Below the pieces are notes generated by a model. It worked only from the letters and a program-made list of their open reading frames with translations, was not told the origin of the DNA and did no database searches. A stretch of DNA of 64,000 bases from Marinobacterium halophilum (GTDB lineage: Bacteria > Pseudomonadota > Gammaproteobacteria > Pseudomonadales > Balneatricaceae). The stretch is taken from contig NZ_PYGI01000005.1 in NCBI RefSeq assembly GCF_003014615.1, positions 1 to 64,000 of the forward strand. The letters run 5' to 3'. The translations under genes were made by a program, and so were the position numbers. Below, in pieces: positions 7,485 through 17,527 of this stretch; the stretch's first letter is position 1, and every line of letters starts with the position of its first letter.

Positions 7485-8252
7485 TCAATGAGACAGAAAA
7501 TCCACTTCGGGGAGACTTTCAAATCCGGGCTTGGCGAAGAGATACCCCTGCATCAGCTCTATACCGGCATCCTTCAACCACAGGTACTCTTCACGCGTCT
7601 CTATGCCTTCAGCCAACGGCGTAATATCAAGATCACGGAATATTCTCAAACAGTTCGTCACAATGGATTGACGCGCCTTGTGCTGATCGATGTTGCGGAT
7701 CAACTCCATATCCAGCTTTATGATGTTTGTTTGGAAATCCGCCAATAAATTCAGGCCTGCATAGCCGGATCCAAAATCATCAATGGCGGTTTTAAAGCCC
7801 AGTGACTGATAGTATCGGACGATGCGCTCAACATGAGCGCTATCTTCAATACGCTCAACTTCCGTAAATTCGAACATGATCTGCTCTGTCGGAAAGCTAT
7901 ATTTATTGGCGGCTTCCAATGTTGTGCGGATGCATCGTTCAGGCTGATAGACGGCATTGGGAAGGAAGTTGATACTTAACATCGAACGTATGCCCAGCCT
8001 TGAAGCTAGGGCGATAGCCTTGATTCGGCAAAGTTGATCAAATACATAGCGGTTTTCATCGTTGACTCGAGAAATAATTGAATAGGCCGATTCATTATTC
8101 AAACCTCGAACCAGTGCTTCATAGCCAAAAACAGTCTGTTTTTTACAATCAATAATGGGCTGAAACGCCATTGTGAAATTAAAATCCAAATTATTGTCTT
8201 CAGAGCAATTACCACACACCACCCTGTCACAACCTGTTGATTTATTGATCAT
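7485..8252 (-). CDS. Standalone EAL-domain cyclic di-GMP phosphodiesterase
   Basis: A cytoplasmic protein of 255 residues that is almost only an EAL domain, expected to hydrolyse c-di-GMP to pGpG. The key residues are present: EALVRG (45-50), Asn95 in LSINFLPN, ExxE at 128-131, DDFG (158-161), Lys179, Glu215 in AEGIET and QGYLF. This suggests an active enzyme. The N-terminus has a CysX4CysX2Cys cluster (residues 8, 13, 16) before the domain, which could bind a metal or sense redox state; this is inference. The start codon at 8250-8252 has AAAGG eight bases upstream. Confidence 0.9.
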   Translation of the reverse strand: MINKSTGCDRVVCGNCSEDNNLDFNFTMAFQPIIDCKKQTVFGYEALVRGLNNESAYSIISRVNDENRYVFDQLCRIKAIALASRLGIRSMLSINFLPNAVYQPERCIRTTLEAANKYSFPTEQIMFEFTEVERIEDSAHVERIVRYYQSLGFKTAIDDFGSGYAGLNLLADFQTNIIKLDMELIRNIDQHKARQSIVTNCLRIFRDLDITPLAEGIETREEYLWLKDAGIELMQGYLFAKPGFESLPEVDFLSH

Positions 8253-8263
8253 AAATCTGGCCT

Positions 8264-8283
8264 TTTAGGTTTTCAAACCTAAA
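8264..8283 (-). promoter_or_regulatory. Dyad upstream of the EAL gene
   Basis: A perfect 9-bp inverted repeat with a 2-base centre (TTTAGGTTT and AAACCTAAA) sits just upstream of the ribosome-binding site of the EAL gene. It could be an operator or a small RNA hairpin that controls translation. No matching regulator is apparent. Confidence 0.45.
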
Positions 8284-8747
8284 GATTAGCCGCCTCTTTG
8301 GACTAACGCAACTACTACTAGTAGGCGATAGCAGACACTGGCTTATTACCGTATTTTACCCCCAAACCAGAGCACAAAAACCTACTGTACTGTGACTATC
8401 TAAGCGAGATAGCGCGACGCTTTCAGTCTGCCGCATGTTCGATCAATCGTTGCAGGATATAACCACCTACATCCCGTAACCTGGTACATGATAGGTGCCC
8501 GATAAGCCTCAGCGACCAGTGTCTCAGGAAGATGCGACCGACTTGAGCACTCCGCCATTTAGTGACACTAAATTATTAGTTTATTGGTATAATATGTATC
8601 ATAACAGTACCGATGAGCTGACTACCCCGTGCCGATCCTTGATGATCACCTCAGGGCCACTTAGAATCCATTGCCTGCTGTCTGCTGCGTGACTGTCGAA
8701 TACGCCGATATGGACAACAGCCAGTACCGACTACACAGAATCGAGGC
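8284..8747. other. Long spacer between divergent EAL and paaX genes
   Basis: About 465 bp with no supportable gene; a 65-codon open frame at 8495-8692 has no family features. It contains the dyad CTACTAGTAG near 8320 and a likely paaX promoter at 8585-8593. The left half should also hold the promoter of the EAL gene. Confidence 0.6.
8562..8593 (+). promoter_or_regulatory. Probable promoter of paaX
   Basis: A consensus -10 box TATAAT at 8588-8593 is preceded by TGG, giving an extended -10. A -35 element is poor (GTGACA at 8562-8567 is 20 bases away), which is tolerated by extended -10 promoters. Transcription would start near 8600 and leave a leader of about 150 nt. Confidence 0.5.
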
Positions 8748-9668
8748 ATGACAAAAATACGCTGTATAGAAGAGCTCATTCAGGAATTCCAGGAACAGAG
8801 GCCCATCCGCGGAGGCTCGCTGATCATCACCATTTTTGGTGATGCCATTGCTGCGCGTGGCGGTACCGTCTGGCTGGGTAGCCTGATCAACCTGCTGGAA
8901 CCGCTGGGGCTCAACCAGCGTCTGGTCAGGACGTCCATTTTCCGTTTGACCAAGGACGGATGGCTCACGTCCAATCAGATCGGCCGACGCAGCTATTACA
9001 GCCTGACGGATTCAGGCCGCCGCCGTTTTGAAAGCGCCTTCCGCCGCATCTATGCCGAGCTGTATCCCGAATGGGACGGCAAATGGGACATGGTGCTGGC
9101 CAACCAGCTGGACAACGAGCTGCGCAAGGTGCTGAAGAAAGAGCTGGAGTGGCAAGGTTTCGGCAATATTGCTCCCAGCATCATGGCGCATCCGATGGCT
9201 GATGCCCAGGAACTGAACAACACACTGCAGGAGCTGTGCGTCCAAAACGACGTTATTCACATGCGCTCCGAACTGGTTGATAGCCAAACGTCTGAAGCAC
9301 TCAAGCAGCTGGTACATGAGTGCTGGAGCCTGCAACAGCTGGCTGAGGACTATCAACAGTTCCTTGACCGCTTCCGCCCGATCCTGCGCGCACTGAAATC
9401 CGCCGACACACTGGAGCCGGAGCAGTGCTTCCAGCTGCGCACACTGTTGATTCATCATTATCGACGTCTGTTGTTGCGCGATCCGCTGCTGCCGGAAAAA
9501 CTCCTGCCCGCCGATTGGGCCGGTACGTCGGCGCGGGTGCTGTGCCGCAACATCTATCGTCTGATCTATGCTCAGGCTGACCATTGGCTATCCGAAACAC
9601 AGGAAACTGCCGATGGCCCGCTGCCAGAGCCTGCGCCACGCTTCTATAAGCGTTTTGGCGGTCTCTGA
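8748..9668 (+). CDS. paaX: PaaX-family transcriptional repressor
   Basis: A 306-residue DNA-binding repressor that in other bacteria is released by phenylacetyl-CoA. The N-terminal winged helix (about residues 20-90) has the family blocks RGGSLIITIFGDAIAARGG and LVRTSIFRLTKDGWLTSNQIGRRSYYSLT; the middle and C-terminal PaaX domains follow with YPEWDGKWDMV and the final PRFYKRFGGL. The length is typical. It is followed after 33 bases by a DUF2889 gene on the same strand. No phenylacetate catabolic genes are in the window, so its targets lie elsewhere or differ from the usual ones. Confidence 0.9.
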   Translation: MTKIRCIEELIQEFQEQRPIRGGSLIITIFGDAIAARGGTVWLGSLINLLEPLGLNQRLVRTSIFRLTKDGWLTSNQIGRRSYYSLTDSGRRRFESAFRRIYAELYPEWDGKWDMVLANQLDNELRKVLKKELEWQGFGNIAPSIMAHPMADAQELNNTLQELCVQNDVIHMRSELVDSQTSEALKQLVHECWSLQQLAEDYQQFLDRFRPILRALKSADTLEPEQCFQLRTLLIHHYRRLLLRDPLLPEKLLPADWAGTSARVLCRNIYRLIYAQADHWLSETQETADGPLPEPAPRFYKRFGGL

Positions 9669-9701
9669 ACCCGTTCAATCATTTCCGAGGTACGTTTTAT
9701 C

Positions 9702-10274
9702 ATGCCCTTGTCCACACCTGTTGAGCGTGAGCCGCTACACACCCGATATGTTACCTGTAACGGCTACAAGCGTGCCGATGGGCTCTGGGATATCGAAGGC
9801 GAGCTGATTGATATCAAAAGCTTTGACCTGGAGGTCGCCGAGCGTAACGATGGCGTGATCCCAGCGGGTGAGCCCCTGCACAAAATGTCACTGCGGCTGA
9901 CTATCGACTACGACCTGAATATTCTCGATGTTGAAGCGTGCATGGATTACACGCCATTCCAGTATTGCCCCAGCATTGCAGATAATTTCCGCAAGCTGAT
10001 TGGCCACCGTATTGCACCCGGTTTCACCCGCCTCACGCGTGAACTGCTTGGCGGTACCCAAGGCTGCACCCACCTGCTGGAAATGCTGGGCGTTCTTGCA
10101 ACCACCGCGTATCAGACGACCCATCATGAACGCGAAAAGCGTGAAGACTATGGCGCTCAGGGCGGTAATCGGCCGCCCATGTTGAATACGTGTCATACCT
10201 TCGATACTCACGGGCCTGTTGTCCAGCGCTACTGGCCACAGTTCCACGAAGGCGACACATCGACCGATAGCTGA
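9702..10274 (+). CDS. DUF2889 domain protein
   Basis: A cytoplasmic protein of 190 residues with the DUF2889 signature: an opening HTRYVTCNGYKRADGLWDIEGEL, a basic-free central part with DYTPFQYCPSI, and GFTRLTRELLGGTQGCTHLLEML. The biochemical role of this family is not known to me; it is often found near aromatic-acid or acyl-CoA metabolism genes. Here it directly follows paaX, probably in the same transcript, so it may be regulated by phenylacetyl-CoA. The GAGG of its ribosome-binding site is eleven bases from the ATG. Confidence 0.8.
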   Translation: MPLSTPVEREPLHTRYVTCNGYKRADGLWDIEGELIDIKSFDLEVAERNDGVIPAGEPLHKMSLRLTIDYDLNILDVEACMDYTPFQYCPSIADNFRKLIGHRIAPGFTRLTRELLGGTQGCTHLLEMLGVLATTAYQTTHHEREKREDYGAQGGNRPPMLNTCHTFDTHGPVVQRYWPQFHEGDTSTDS

Positions 10275-10317
10275 TCGTGATGGGTGGCGGCATCCGCGAT
10301 GCCTCCACCCACTCCCG

Positions 10318-10929
10318 TTATTCGGCAGTCTGTTTGACCTGATACAACGGCACCACATCTTCCTCGAAACTGAGACGTTTCCGATCCGCCTCCACTTCGG
10401 TCAGCGGCTCCACCGCCTGCATGGTGTTCAGACTGCGCACGGCCAAATCCTGATACTGGCGGGTCCCTGCCGTTTTCCAGGCAATCTCTTTTTCGCCCAA
10501 CTCGCGCACGATACGAGCCGGTGATCCTGCCACCAACGTACGATCAGGCACTTCAAACTTGGCTTTTACGAACGCCATCGCGGCAACAATCGAAGACTCA
10601 CCCACCACGGCACCATCCATGATCACGGCATTCATGCCGACCAGCGCATTACGCTTGACCACACAACCATGCAATACGGCACCATGACCGATGTGCCCAT
10701 CCTCCTCCACCACGGTATCCGTACCCGGGAAACCATGCATCACACAGGTATCCTGAATATTGGCACCCTCTTTCAACACCAATCGACCAAAGTCACCGCG
10801 TAAACAGGCGGCTGGCCCGACATAGCAACGAGGGCCGATAATGACATCACCAATCAATACCGCACTGGGATGCACAAAGGCTGTCGGGTCAATCACCGGC
10901 GTAATGCCGTCAATGGAATACACTTTCAT
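10318..10929 (-). CDS. paaY: PaaY, hexapeptide-repeat thioesterase/carbonic anhydrase-like protein
   Basis: A 203-residue left-handed beta-helix protein. Hexapeptide repeats run from about residue 15 to 125 (for example [19 protein letters not shown] and [18 protein letters not shown]), with the metal-binding histidines expected of gamma-carbonic-anhydrase-like proteins. The C-terminal tail (residues 150-203) matches PaaY rather than the shorter YrdA. PaaY is a thioesterase that removes dead-end CoA products in phenylacetate breakdown. The ATG has AAGGAG five bases upstream. It converges on the paaX-DUF2889 pair. Confidence 0.9.
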   Translation of the reverse strand: MKVYSIDGITPVIDPTAFVHPSAVLIGDVIIGPRCYVGPAACLRGDFGRLVLKEGANIQDTCVMHGFPGTDTVVEEDGHIGHGAVLHGCVVKRNALVGMNAVIMDGAVVGESSIVAAMAFVKAKFEVPDRTLVAGSPARIVRELGEKEIAWKTAGTRQYQDLAVRSLNTMQAVEPLTEVEADRKRLSFEEDVVPLYQVKQTAE

Positions 10930-11089
10930 GGGGTCTCCTTGACTACGGATTTATCATTATTGTGGCTATTTCATAGCACGCGCCGTGATCCGACTCCAGT
11001 ACCGCAAGCCAAACCCTAGCCGCTTAAGTGATACACTAATATATATTAAATATAAAAAACTGTATCTTTTATGGCTTTATGCTAGCATG

Positions 11090-11206
11090 GTTTCAACTGC
11101 TGGAAGGGCACGCCTGCCAGCAGGTTCATCTCCTTTCGGGTATTGTTCACCCGATGCACACATTGCAGCTTTGCCCTTATATGGCAGACCCAGGTCTGCC
11201 TTTTTT
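11090..11206 (+). ncRNA. Candidate small RNA ending in an intrinsic terminator
   Basis: A gene-free stretch holds three stem-loops in a row: CTGCTGG/CCAGCAG (11097-11123), TCGGGT/ACCCGA (11136-11154) and an 8-bp terminator hairpin followed by six T (11183-11206). Between the first two is CTCCTTTC, which is complementary to ribosome-binding sites and is the kind of unpaired C/U-rich seed seen in regulatory RNAs. No protein gene on the plus strand precedes the terminator. The 5' end is a guess; the AT-rich stretch at 11035-11085 would be the promoter. It could instead be a leader of the hydrolase gene at 11310. Confidence 0.45.
11183..11206 (+). terminator. Intrinsic terminator without an upstream protein gene
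   Basis: GGCAGACC (11183-11190), a two-base loop and GGTCTGCC (11193-11200) are followed by six T. It is one of the clearest Rho-independent terminators in the window. Confidence 0.85.
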
Positions 11207-11251
11207 ACGTCTGTATCTCTTAATGCGCCGCCCTCAAAACGCGCCATGCAA

Positions 11252-11280
11252 TTCACGACAGGCATTGTTCAGGCTATGCT
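11252..11280 (+). promoter_or_regulatory. Possible promoter of the isochorismatase-type gene
   Basis: TTCACG (11252-11257) and TATGCT (11275-11280) match four of six bases each of the -35 and -10 consensus with a 17-base spacer. Transcription would start about 23 bases before the ATG at 11310, downstream of the terminator at 11206. Confidence 0.4.
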
Positions 11281-11309
11281 GCAGCGACGCATAACAAGAG
11301 GACGAGACT

Positions 11310-11855
11310 ATGCTGATTCATCCCGACAACTCATGCCTGTTGGTCATTGATATCCAGGACAGGATGGCACCGGTTATTCATGACGTTGAAGTGACGGTGA
11401 CAAACTGTCAATGGCTGATCGATATTGCCAACCGCCTGAACGTTCCAGTACTGGCGACCGAGCAATACCCCCAAGGCCTGGGTACCACCGTACCTTCCAT
11501 ACGTGAGCGCATCCAACCGGAGAATATCGTCGAGAAGATCCACTTCTCTGCAATCTCCGACGCCGAGCCCAACCAGTTAATCAGTGCAGGCAAACACCAT
11601 CAGATCATTTTGATCGGCATGGAAACCCACGTTTGCGTTCTGCAAACCGCCATTGAGCTGAAGCAACAAGCCCATGAAGTGTATGTTGTCGAAGACTGCG
11701 TTTCATCACGTTCGCCAGCGGACAAGGCTGCTGCCCTTGAACGCTTCCGCCAATGTGGCATTTTTGTCGTAACCCGCGAAATGGTCGCCTTCGAATGGCT
11801 GCGCCGAGCCGGTACCGACACATTCCGCGAAGTCAGCAAGACCTACCTGCGCTAA
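11310..11855 (+). CDS. Isochorismatase-family cysteine hydrolase
   Basis: A cytoplasmic alpha/beta hydrolase of 181 residues in the isochorismatase/nicotinamidase superfamily, YcaC-like subgroup. The catalytic triad is visible: Asp14 in LVIDIQDRM, Lys76 in VEKIHFSA and Cys109 in GMETHVCVLQTA, followed by EVYVVEDCVSSR. The substrate of this subgroup is generally unknown. AGAGGA lies about seven bases before the ATG. It stands alone between a terminator and the operator upstream of the acetoacetyl-CoA synthetase gene. Confidence 0.88.
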   Translation: MLIHPDNSCLLVIDIQDRMAPVIHDVEVTVTNCQWLIDIANRLNVPVLATEQYPQGLGTTVPSIRERIQPENIVEKIHFSAISDAEPNQLISAGKHHQIILIGMETHVCVLQTAIELKQQAHEVYVVEDCVSSRSPADKAAALERFRQCGIFVVTREMVAFEWLRRAGTDTFREVSKTYLR

Positions 11856-11889
11856 TCTTTCCCGATGCTCTTGACTCCACCGCGCATAT

Positions 11890-11923
11890 CAATGAAAGTT
11901 TACGTTAACGTAAACTTTCATTG
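11890..11923. promoter_or_regulatory. 34-bp perfect palindrome, probable LiuR-type operator
   Basis: A perfect palindrome without a loop is centred at 11906/11907. Its core TTTACGTTAACGTAAA (11899-11914) matches the motif I recall for LiuR, the MerR-family regulator of leucine/isovalerate and acetoacetate breakdown genes. It lies 53 bases before the acetoacetyl-CoA synthetase gene, a known LiuR target class. The long arms could also form a cruciform or hairpin. Confidence 0.7.
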
Positions 11924-11975
11924 TCTATCGGCTTGATTGCCATCTCACTCATAATAATTAGATCAGGAGAGATCG

Positions 11976-13925
<1,950 letters not shown>

Positions 13926-13939
13926 GCCAATAAGCCCTG

Positions 13940-13978
13940 AACGCAGCAGGCCCCGCCATTGACGGGGCCTGCTGCGTT
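13940..13978. terminator. Bidirectional terminator between aacS and the cytochrome gene
   Basis: A perfect 16-bp GC-rich stem (13940-13955 with 13963-13978) with a 7-base loop lies between two converging genes. On the plus strand it is followed by TTATTCTT. It overlaps the last codon of the minus-strand gene by two bases. Confidence 0.85.
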
Positions 13979-14294
13979 ATTCTTCGAAGCGGTAGTACGT
14001 TGCATTCATCCAGCTGGCAACGGCCGACACTTCATCCGGAAACCAGCCCACATCAAGGTTGGTATTACAGCCTTCGACAAATGCCTCCAATGACGCGTAG
14101 CTGTGTACCTTGCGGTCAGCACGCTGATAAAACGCATCATCATGACAGGTTTCACAGTTGGCATCGGTGTAATCAACGCCCTGAATGGTACGTTCAATTT
14201 CCACACCGTAATACAGCATACGTCCCTGCTCCCCATCATCAGCCACTACACCTCCGGCATAGAGCGCCAGTATCAGAACCATTCCCCTGCTCAA
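13977..14294 (-). CDS. Small periplasmic monoheme cytochrome c
   Basis: A mature cytochrome of about 85 residues after a signal peptide (hydrophobic segment MVLILALYAGGVVA, cleavage near VVADD). One CETCH haem-binding motif is at residues 47-51, counting from the preferred start. The TTG at 14292-14294 has GGAGG six bases upstream and gives a basic N-terminus; a GTG at 14307-14309 is possible but overlaps that site. It follows dsbD by about 17 bases, so both are likely co-transcribed. The redox partner is unknown; a link to DsbD-driven cytochrome c maturation or thiol reduction is inference. Confidence 0.78.
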   Translation of the reverse strand: MSRGMVLILALYAGGVVADDGEQGRMLYYGVEIERTIQGVDYTDANCETCHDDAFYQRADRKVHSYASLEAFVEGCNTNLDVGWFPDEVSAVASWMNATYYRFEE

Positions 14295-14311
14295 GGGCCA
14301 CCTCCGCACAA

Positions 14312-16156
14312 TTAATGCTGGACGCGACCCACCTGGGCAATGAAATCTTCGGGGTCGATTACACCGATAAACGTCAGCTCGGGTCGCACCTGACCGCTGG
14401 CATCATAGAAGATAATCGCCGGCGGCCCGATAATGGAGAAACGACGATACAATGATTTGGCATCTGCATCGTTGGCTGTCACATCCAGTTTGATCAATTT
14501 GAAGGGTGCCAGCGCCTGCTGCACCCCCGCATCACTGAAAGTAACATAGTCCAATTCAATACAAGCGACACACCAATCGGCATAAAAATCGAGCATCACC
14601 GGCTGGCCTGTCTGCTTGGCTTCAGCCAGCAACCGATCCAGATCCGCTTCTCGACTCACCACCTCAAAGGGCAGTTTTGTAGCCTGAGCACTTTGGGCTG
14701 AAACGCCGCCCACAACGCCTTGCAGCGGATAGAGCAGGCTGTTACCGCCAGACAGCACACCGATCATCAGCGCTGCACCGTACACCAGCAAAATGACACC
14801 CACACCTTTCCAGAAACGGTGCCAGCCGCGTGCATGCTCCTGCAGTCGGTCCAGTGCGCCCAGATAGACCGCACTGATCAACAGAATCAGACTGATCAGT
14901 AACATGGTGATTTCGGTTGCCATGATCCGGTCCAGCATCCAGACCGCCATCAACAGCAGGACCACACCGAAGCCGGCTTTTACGCCTTCCATCCAGGCTC
15001 CTGCGCGTGGCAGCAACTTACCGGCAGACGCGCCCACCAACAGCAACGGTACGCCCATCCCCATGGAGAGGCTGAACAAGGCACTGCCGCCCAGAACCGG
15101 GTCACCACTCTGGCCGATGTAGATCAACGCACCCGCCAACGGGGCTGCCATACAGGGGCCGACAATCAGTGCCGACAATAGACCCATCACGGCAACGCCG
15201 GTCAACGTTCCACCTTTCTGGCGGTGGCTGACATTACTCAAACGGCTCTGCAGTGCAGACGGCAACTGCAATTCATAAAAACCAAACATGGAACAGGCGA
15301 GCAGCACAAAGACAATACTGAAGCTGCCGATGATCCAGGGGTTCTGGAAAGCGGCCTGCAGATTCTCACCGAACAGACCGGCGGCCACACCTGCCACGGT
15401 ATAGGTCAACGCCATCGCAAGCACATAGACCAGCGACAACATGAACGCACGAATCGTGCTGATATGATGCCCCTGCCCAGCGATGATGCTGGATAAAATG
15501 GGAATCATCGGCAACACGCAAGGGGTCAATGAAAGCGCCAGCCCAGCCAGGAAAAACGCGCCCATCATCAGCAGCCAGTCATCGCCGGATAACAGCTGAG
15601 CAAACTGATCCTGTTCGCTTAGCGGTACAGCCGATGCCGGCGCGTCGGAATTCTCAGTCGCACCCTCAGCCAAATCTTCGGGCCAGCTCAAACCTGCTGC
15701 CGCCGGTAAGTGGCTGACACTGACTGTTTTAGTCACCGGAGGATAGCAAACGCCACCATCCCAACACCCCTGATAGGTCACGGCCAACTCGGCGCTGCCC
15801 GATGCTCCAGCCGTATGGCCCAGCAACAGGGCAACACTGGCTTCGTTATGGTAAACCTCAACCGTACCGAACAGTGGGTCATCCTTCATGTCGCCACTGG
15901 CATCGCGACGTTCGATCAGCTCGACGCCATCCGGTACTTCGATCTGAATACGTTCACGGTACAGGTAGTAGTCCGGCTCCACCGACCAGACCAGCCGTGT
16001 CACTCCGGTGTCGGTCGCTTCAACCCGCAACTGGAACGCCTCATCCACATGCATAGGCTGGCCACTGGCCGCACCAAACAGACTGGCATGCGCCGTGACG
16101 GCAAACAACAGGGAAACCAACAGCAGCAAAGGCCGCAACAATCCACGCATCAACAA
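14312..16156 (-). CDS. dsbD: Thiol:disulfide interchange protein DsbD
   Basis: Carries electrons from cytoplasmic thioredoxin to periplasmic DsbC/CcmG-type proteins. The 614 residues follow the full DsbD plan: signal peptide (1-24), periplasmic alpha domain with Cys131 and Cys137 (CWDGGVCYPP), eight membrane segments with redox Cys213 (TPCVLP) and Cys335 (GPCMAAP), and a thioredoxin-like gamma domain with WCVAC (Cys529, Cys532). All six redox cysteines are present. The start is either the TTG at 16154-16156, with AAGGA eight bases upstream, or the ATG six bases later. Confidence 0.93.
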   Translation of the reverse strand: MLMRGLLRPLLLLVSLLFAVTAHASLFGAASGQPMHVDEAFQLRVEATDTGVTRLVWSVEPDYYLYRERIQIEVPDGVELIERRDASGDMKDDPLFGTVEVYHNEASVALLLGHTAGASGSAELAVTYQGCWDGGVCYPPVTKTVSVSHLPAAAGLSWPEDLAEGATENSDAPASAVPLSEQDQFAQLLSGDDWLLMMGAFFLAGLALSLTPCVLPMIPILSSIIAGQGHHISTIRAFMLSLVYVLAMALTYTVAGVAAGLFGENLQAAFQNPWIIGSFSIVFVLLACSMFGFYELQLPSALQSRLSNVSHRQKGGTLTGVAVMGLLSALIVGPCMAAPLAGALIYIGQSGDPVLGGSALFSLSMGMGVPLLLVGASAGKLLPRAGAWMEGVKAGFGVVLLLMAVWMLDRIMATEITMLLISLILLISAVYLGALDRLQEHARGWHRFWKGVGVILLVYGAALMIGVLSGGNSLLYPLQGVVGGVSAQSAQATKLPFEVVSREADLDRLLAEAKQTGQPVMLDFYADWCVACIELDYVTFSDAGVQQALAPFKLIKLDVTANDADAKSLYRRFSIIGPPAIIFYDASGQVRPELTFIGVIDPEDFIAQVGRVQH

Positions 16157-16388
16157 GACAATTTTCCTTATGCAGTCATATCACTGTGGGTAAGACCGGG
16201 CCAACGCGTAAATGTTCGCCGCCCTTTGCTTATTACGTAAAGTTTATCATCTCGGCCCTCGCTTCCGGTATTCAGCAAGATCTAACACCTTCAGAGACTT
16301 ATAACCGCAGCAGTGATGTGGTAAAACAGAATGGATTGTTTGCGCATAAGCCGACAACCAGCATTTCAGCCGCTGTCAGGACGATAAG

Positions 16389-17456
16389 ATGACCGATACA
16401 CGCGTAGAAGACCTCAATATAGAATCCAACATCCGCTTGATCACTCCGGAAGAGCTCAAAGCCAAGCTGCCGATCACTGAAGCCGCTGCGGCAACCGTGA
16501 TGCAGGGCCGCCAGGTGATCAAGGACATACTCGACCGTAAGGACAAGCGCCTGTTTGTGGTCGTCGGCCCCTGTTCCATCCATGACCCGGAAGCGGCCCT
16601 GGAATATGGTCGCAAGCTGAAAGCCCTGGCGGAAGAGGTCAAGGACAGCCTGTATCTGGTCATGCGTGTCTATTTCGAGAAACCCCGCACCACCGTGGGC
16701 TGGAAAGGCCTTATCAACGATCCGCACCTGAATGATTCCTTCGATATCGAAGAGGGTCTGCATATTGCGCGCAAGCTGCTGATCGACCTTTCTGAAATGG
16801 GCCTGCCGCTGGCAACCGAAGCACTGGACCCGATTTCACCGCAGTACATTCAGGACTTGATCAGCTGGTCAGCCATTGGCGCACGTACCACCGAATCCCA
16901 GACTCACCGCGAAATGTCATCCGGCCTGTCTTGTGCAGTCGGCTTCAAGAACGGCACCGACGGTGGCCTGGATGTGGCCGTCAACGCCATGAAATCCGTC
17001 AGCCATCCGCACAACTTCCTCGGTATTAACGGTAATGGCGAAGTGTCCATGGTCCGCACCCGAGGCAACCGTTACGGGCATGTCGTACTGCGCGGCGGCA
17101 ACGGCAAGCCGAACTATGATTCCGTGAGCGTTAAGCTTTGTGAACAGGCGCTGGAAAAGGCCGGACAGCAGAGCAATATCATGGTTGACTGCAGCCACGC
17201 CAACTCCAGCAAAGACCCCGCCCTGCAGCCGCTGGTCGCCGAAAACGTGGCTAACCAGATCCTGGAAGGCAACGGCTCCATTGTCGGCCTGATGATCGAA
17301 AGCAACCTTGGCTGGGGCAGCCAGTCCATTCCGGATGACCTGAGCCAGCTCAAGCACGGCGTGTCTGTTACTGATGCCTGCATCGATTGGGATGCAACTG
17401 AACAGTGCATGCGTGATATGAACAACAAACTGAAGACCGTGCTGCCGAACCGTTAA
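16389..17456 (+). CDS. aroG: 3-deoxy-7-phosphoheptulonate synthase (DAHP synthase, class I)
   Basis: First enzyme of the shikimate pathway; joins phosphoenolpyruvate and erythrose 4-phosphate. The 355 residues match class I AroF/G/H proteins with VVVGPCSIHDP (57-67), KPRTTVGWKG (98-107), SQTHREMSSGLS, LRGG and DCSHANSSKDP. Which of the AroF, AroG or AroH feedback types it is cannot be decided safely from sequence alone; the AroG symbol is the closest guess. The ATG has AGGA seven bases upstream. A GC-rich hairpin follows the stop. Confidence 0.92.
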   Translation: MTDTRVEDLNIESNIRLITPEELKAKLPITEAAAATVMQGRQVIKDILDRKDKRLFVVVGPCSIHDPEAALEYGRKLKALAEEVKDSLYLVMRVYFEKPRTTVGWKGLINDPHLNDSFDIEEGLHIARKLLIDLSEMGLPLATEALDPISPQYIQDLISWSAIGARTTESQTHREMSSGLSCAVGFKNGTDGGLDVAVNAMKSVSHPHNFLGINGNGEVSMVRTRGNRYGHVVLRGGNGKPNYDSVSVKLCEQALEKAGQQSNIMVDCSHANSSKDPALQPLVAENVANQILEGNGSIVGLMIESNLGWGSQSIPDDLSQLKHGVSVTDACIDWDATEQCMRDMNNKLKTVLPNR

Positions 17457-17473
17457 GACCGGCACAGACTTCA

Positions 17474-17505
17474 TGCGGAGCGGCACCCCTCAGGGCCGCT
17501 CCGCA
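17474..17505. terminator. Hairpin between converging aroG and GGDEF genes
   Basis: An 11-bp GC-rich perfect stem (17474-17484 with 17495-17505) and a 10-base loop follow the DAHP synthase stop codon by 17 bases. There is no strong T run, so it may be a weak or bidirectional terminator. Confidence 0.55.
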
Positions 17506-17527
17506 CTCTACCCTTACCACCCCGCTT

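Noticed and set aside
8495-8692. A 65-codon frame in the spacer before paaX
   Set aside because: No family features, and a better explanation is that the region holds the paaX promoter and leader.
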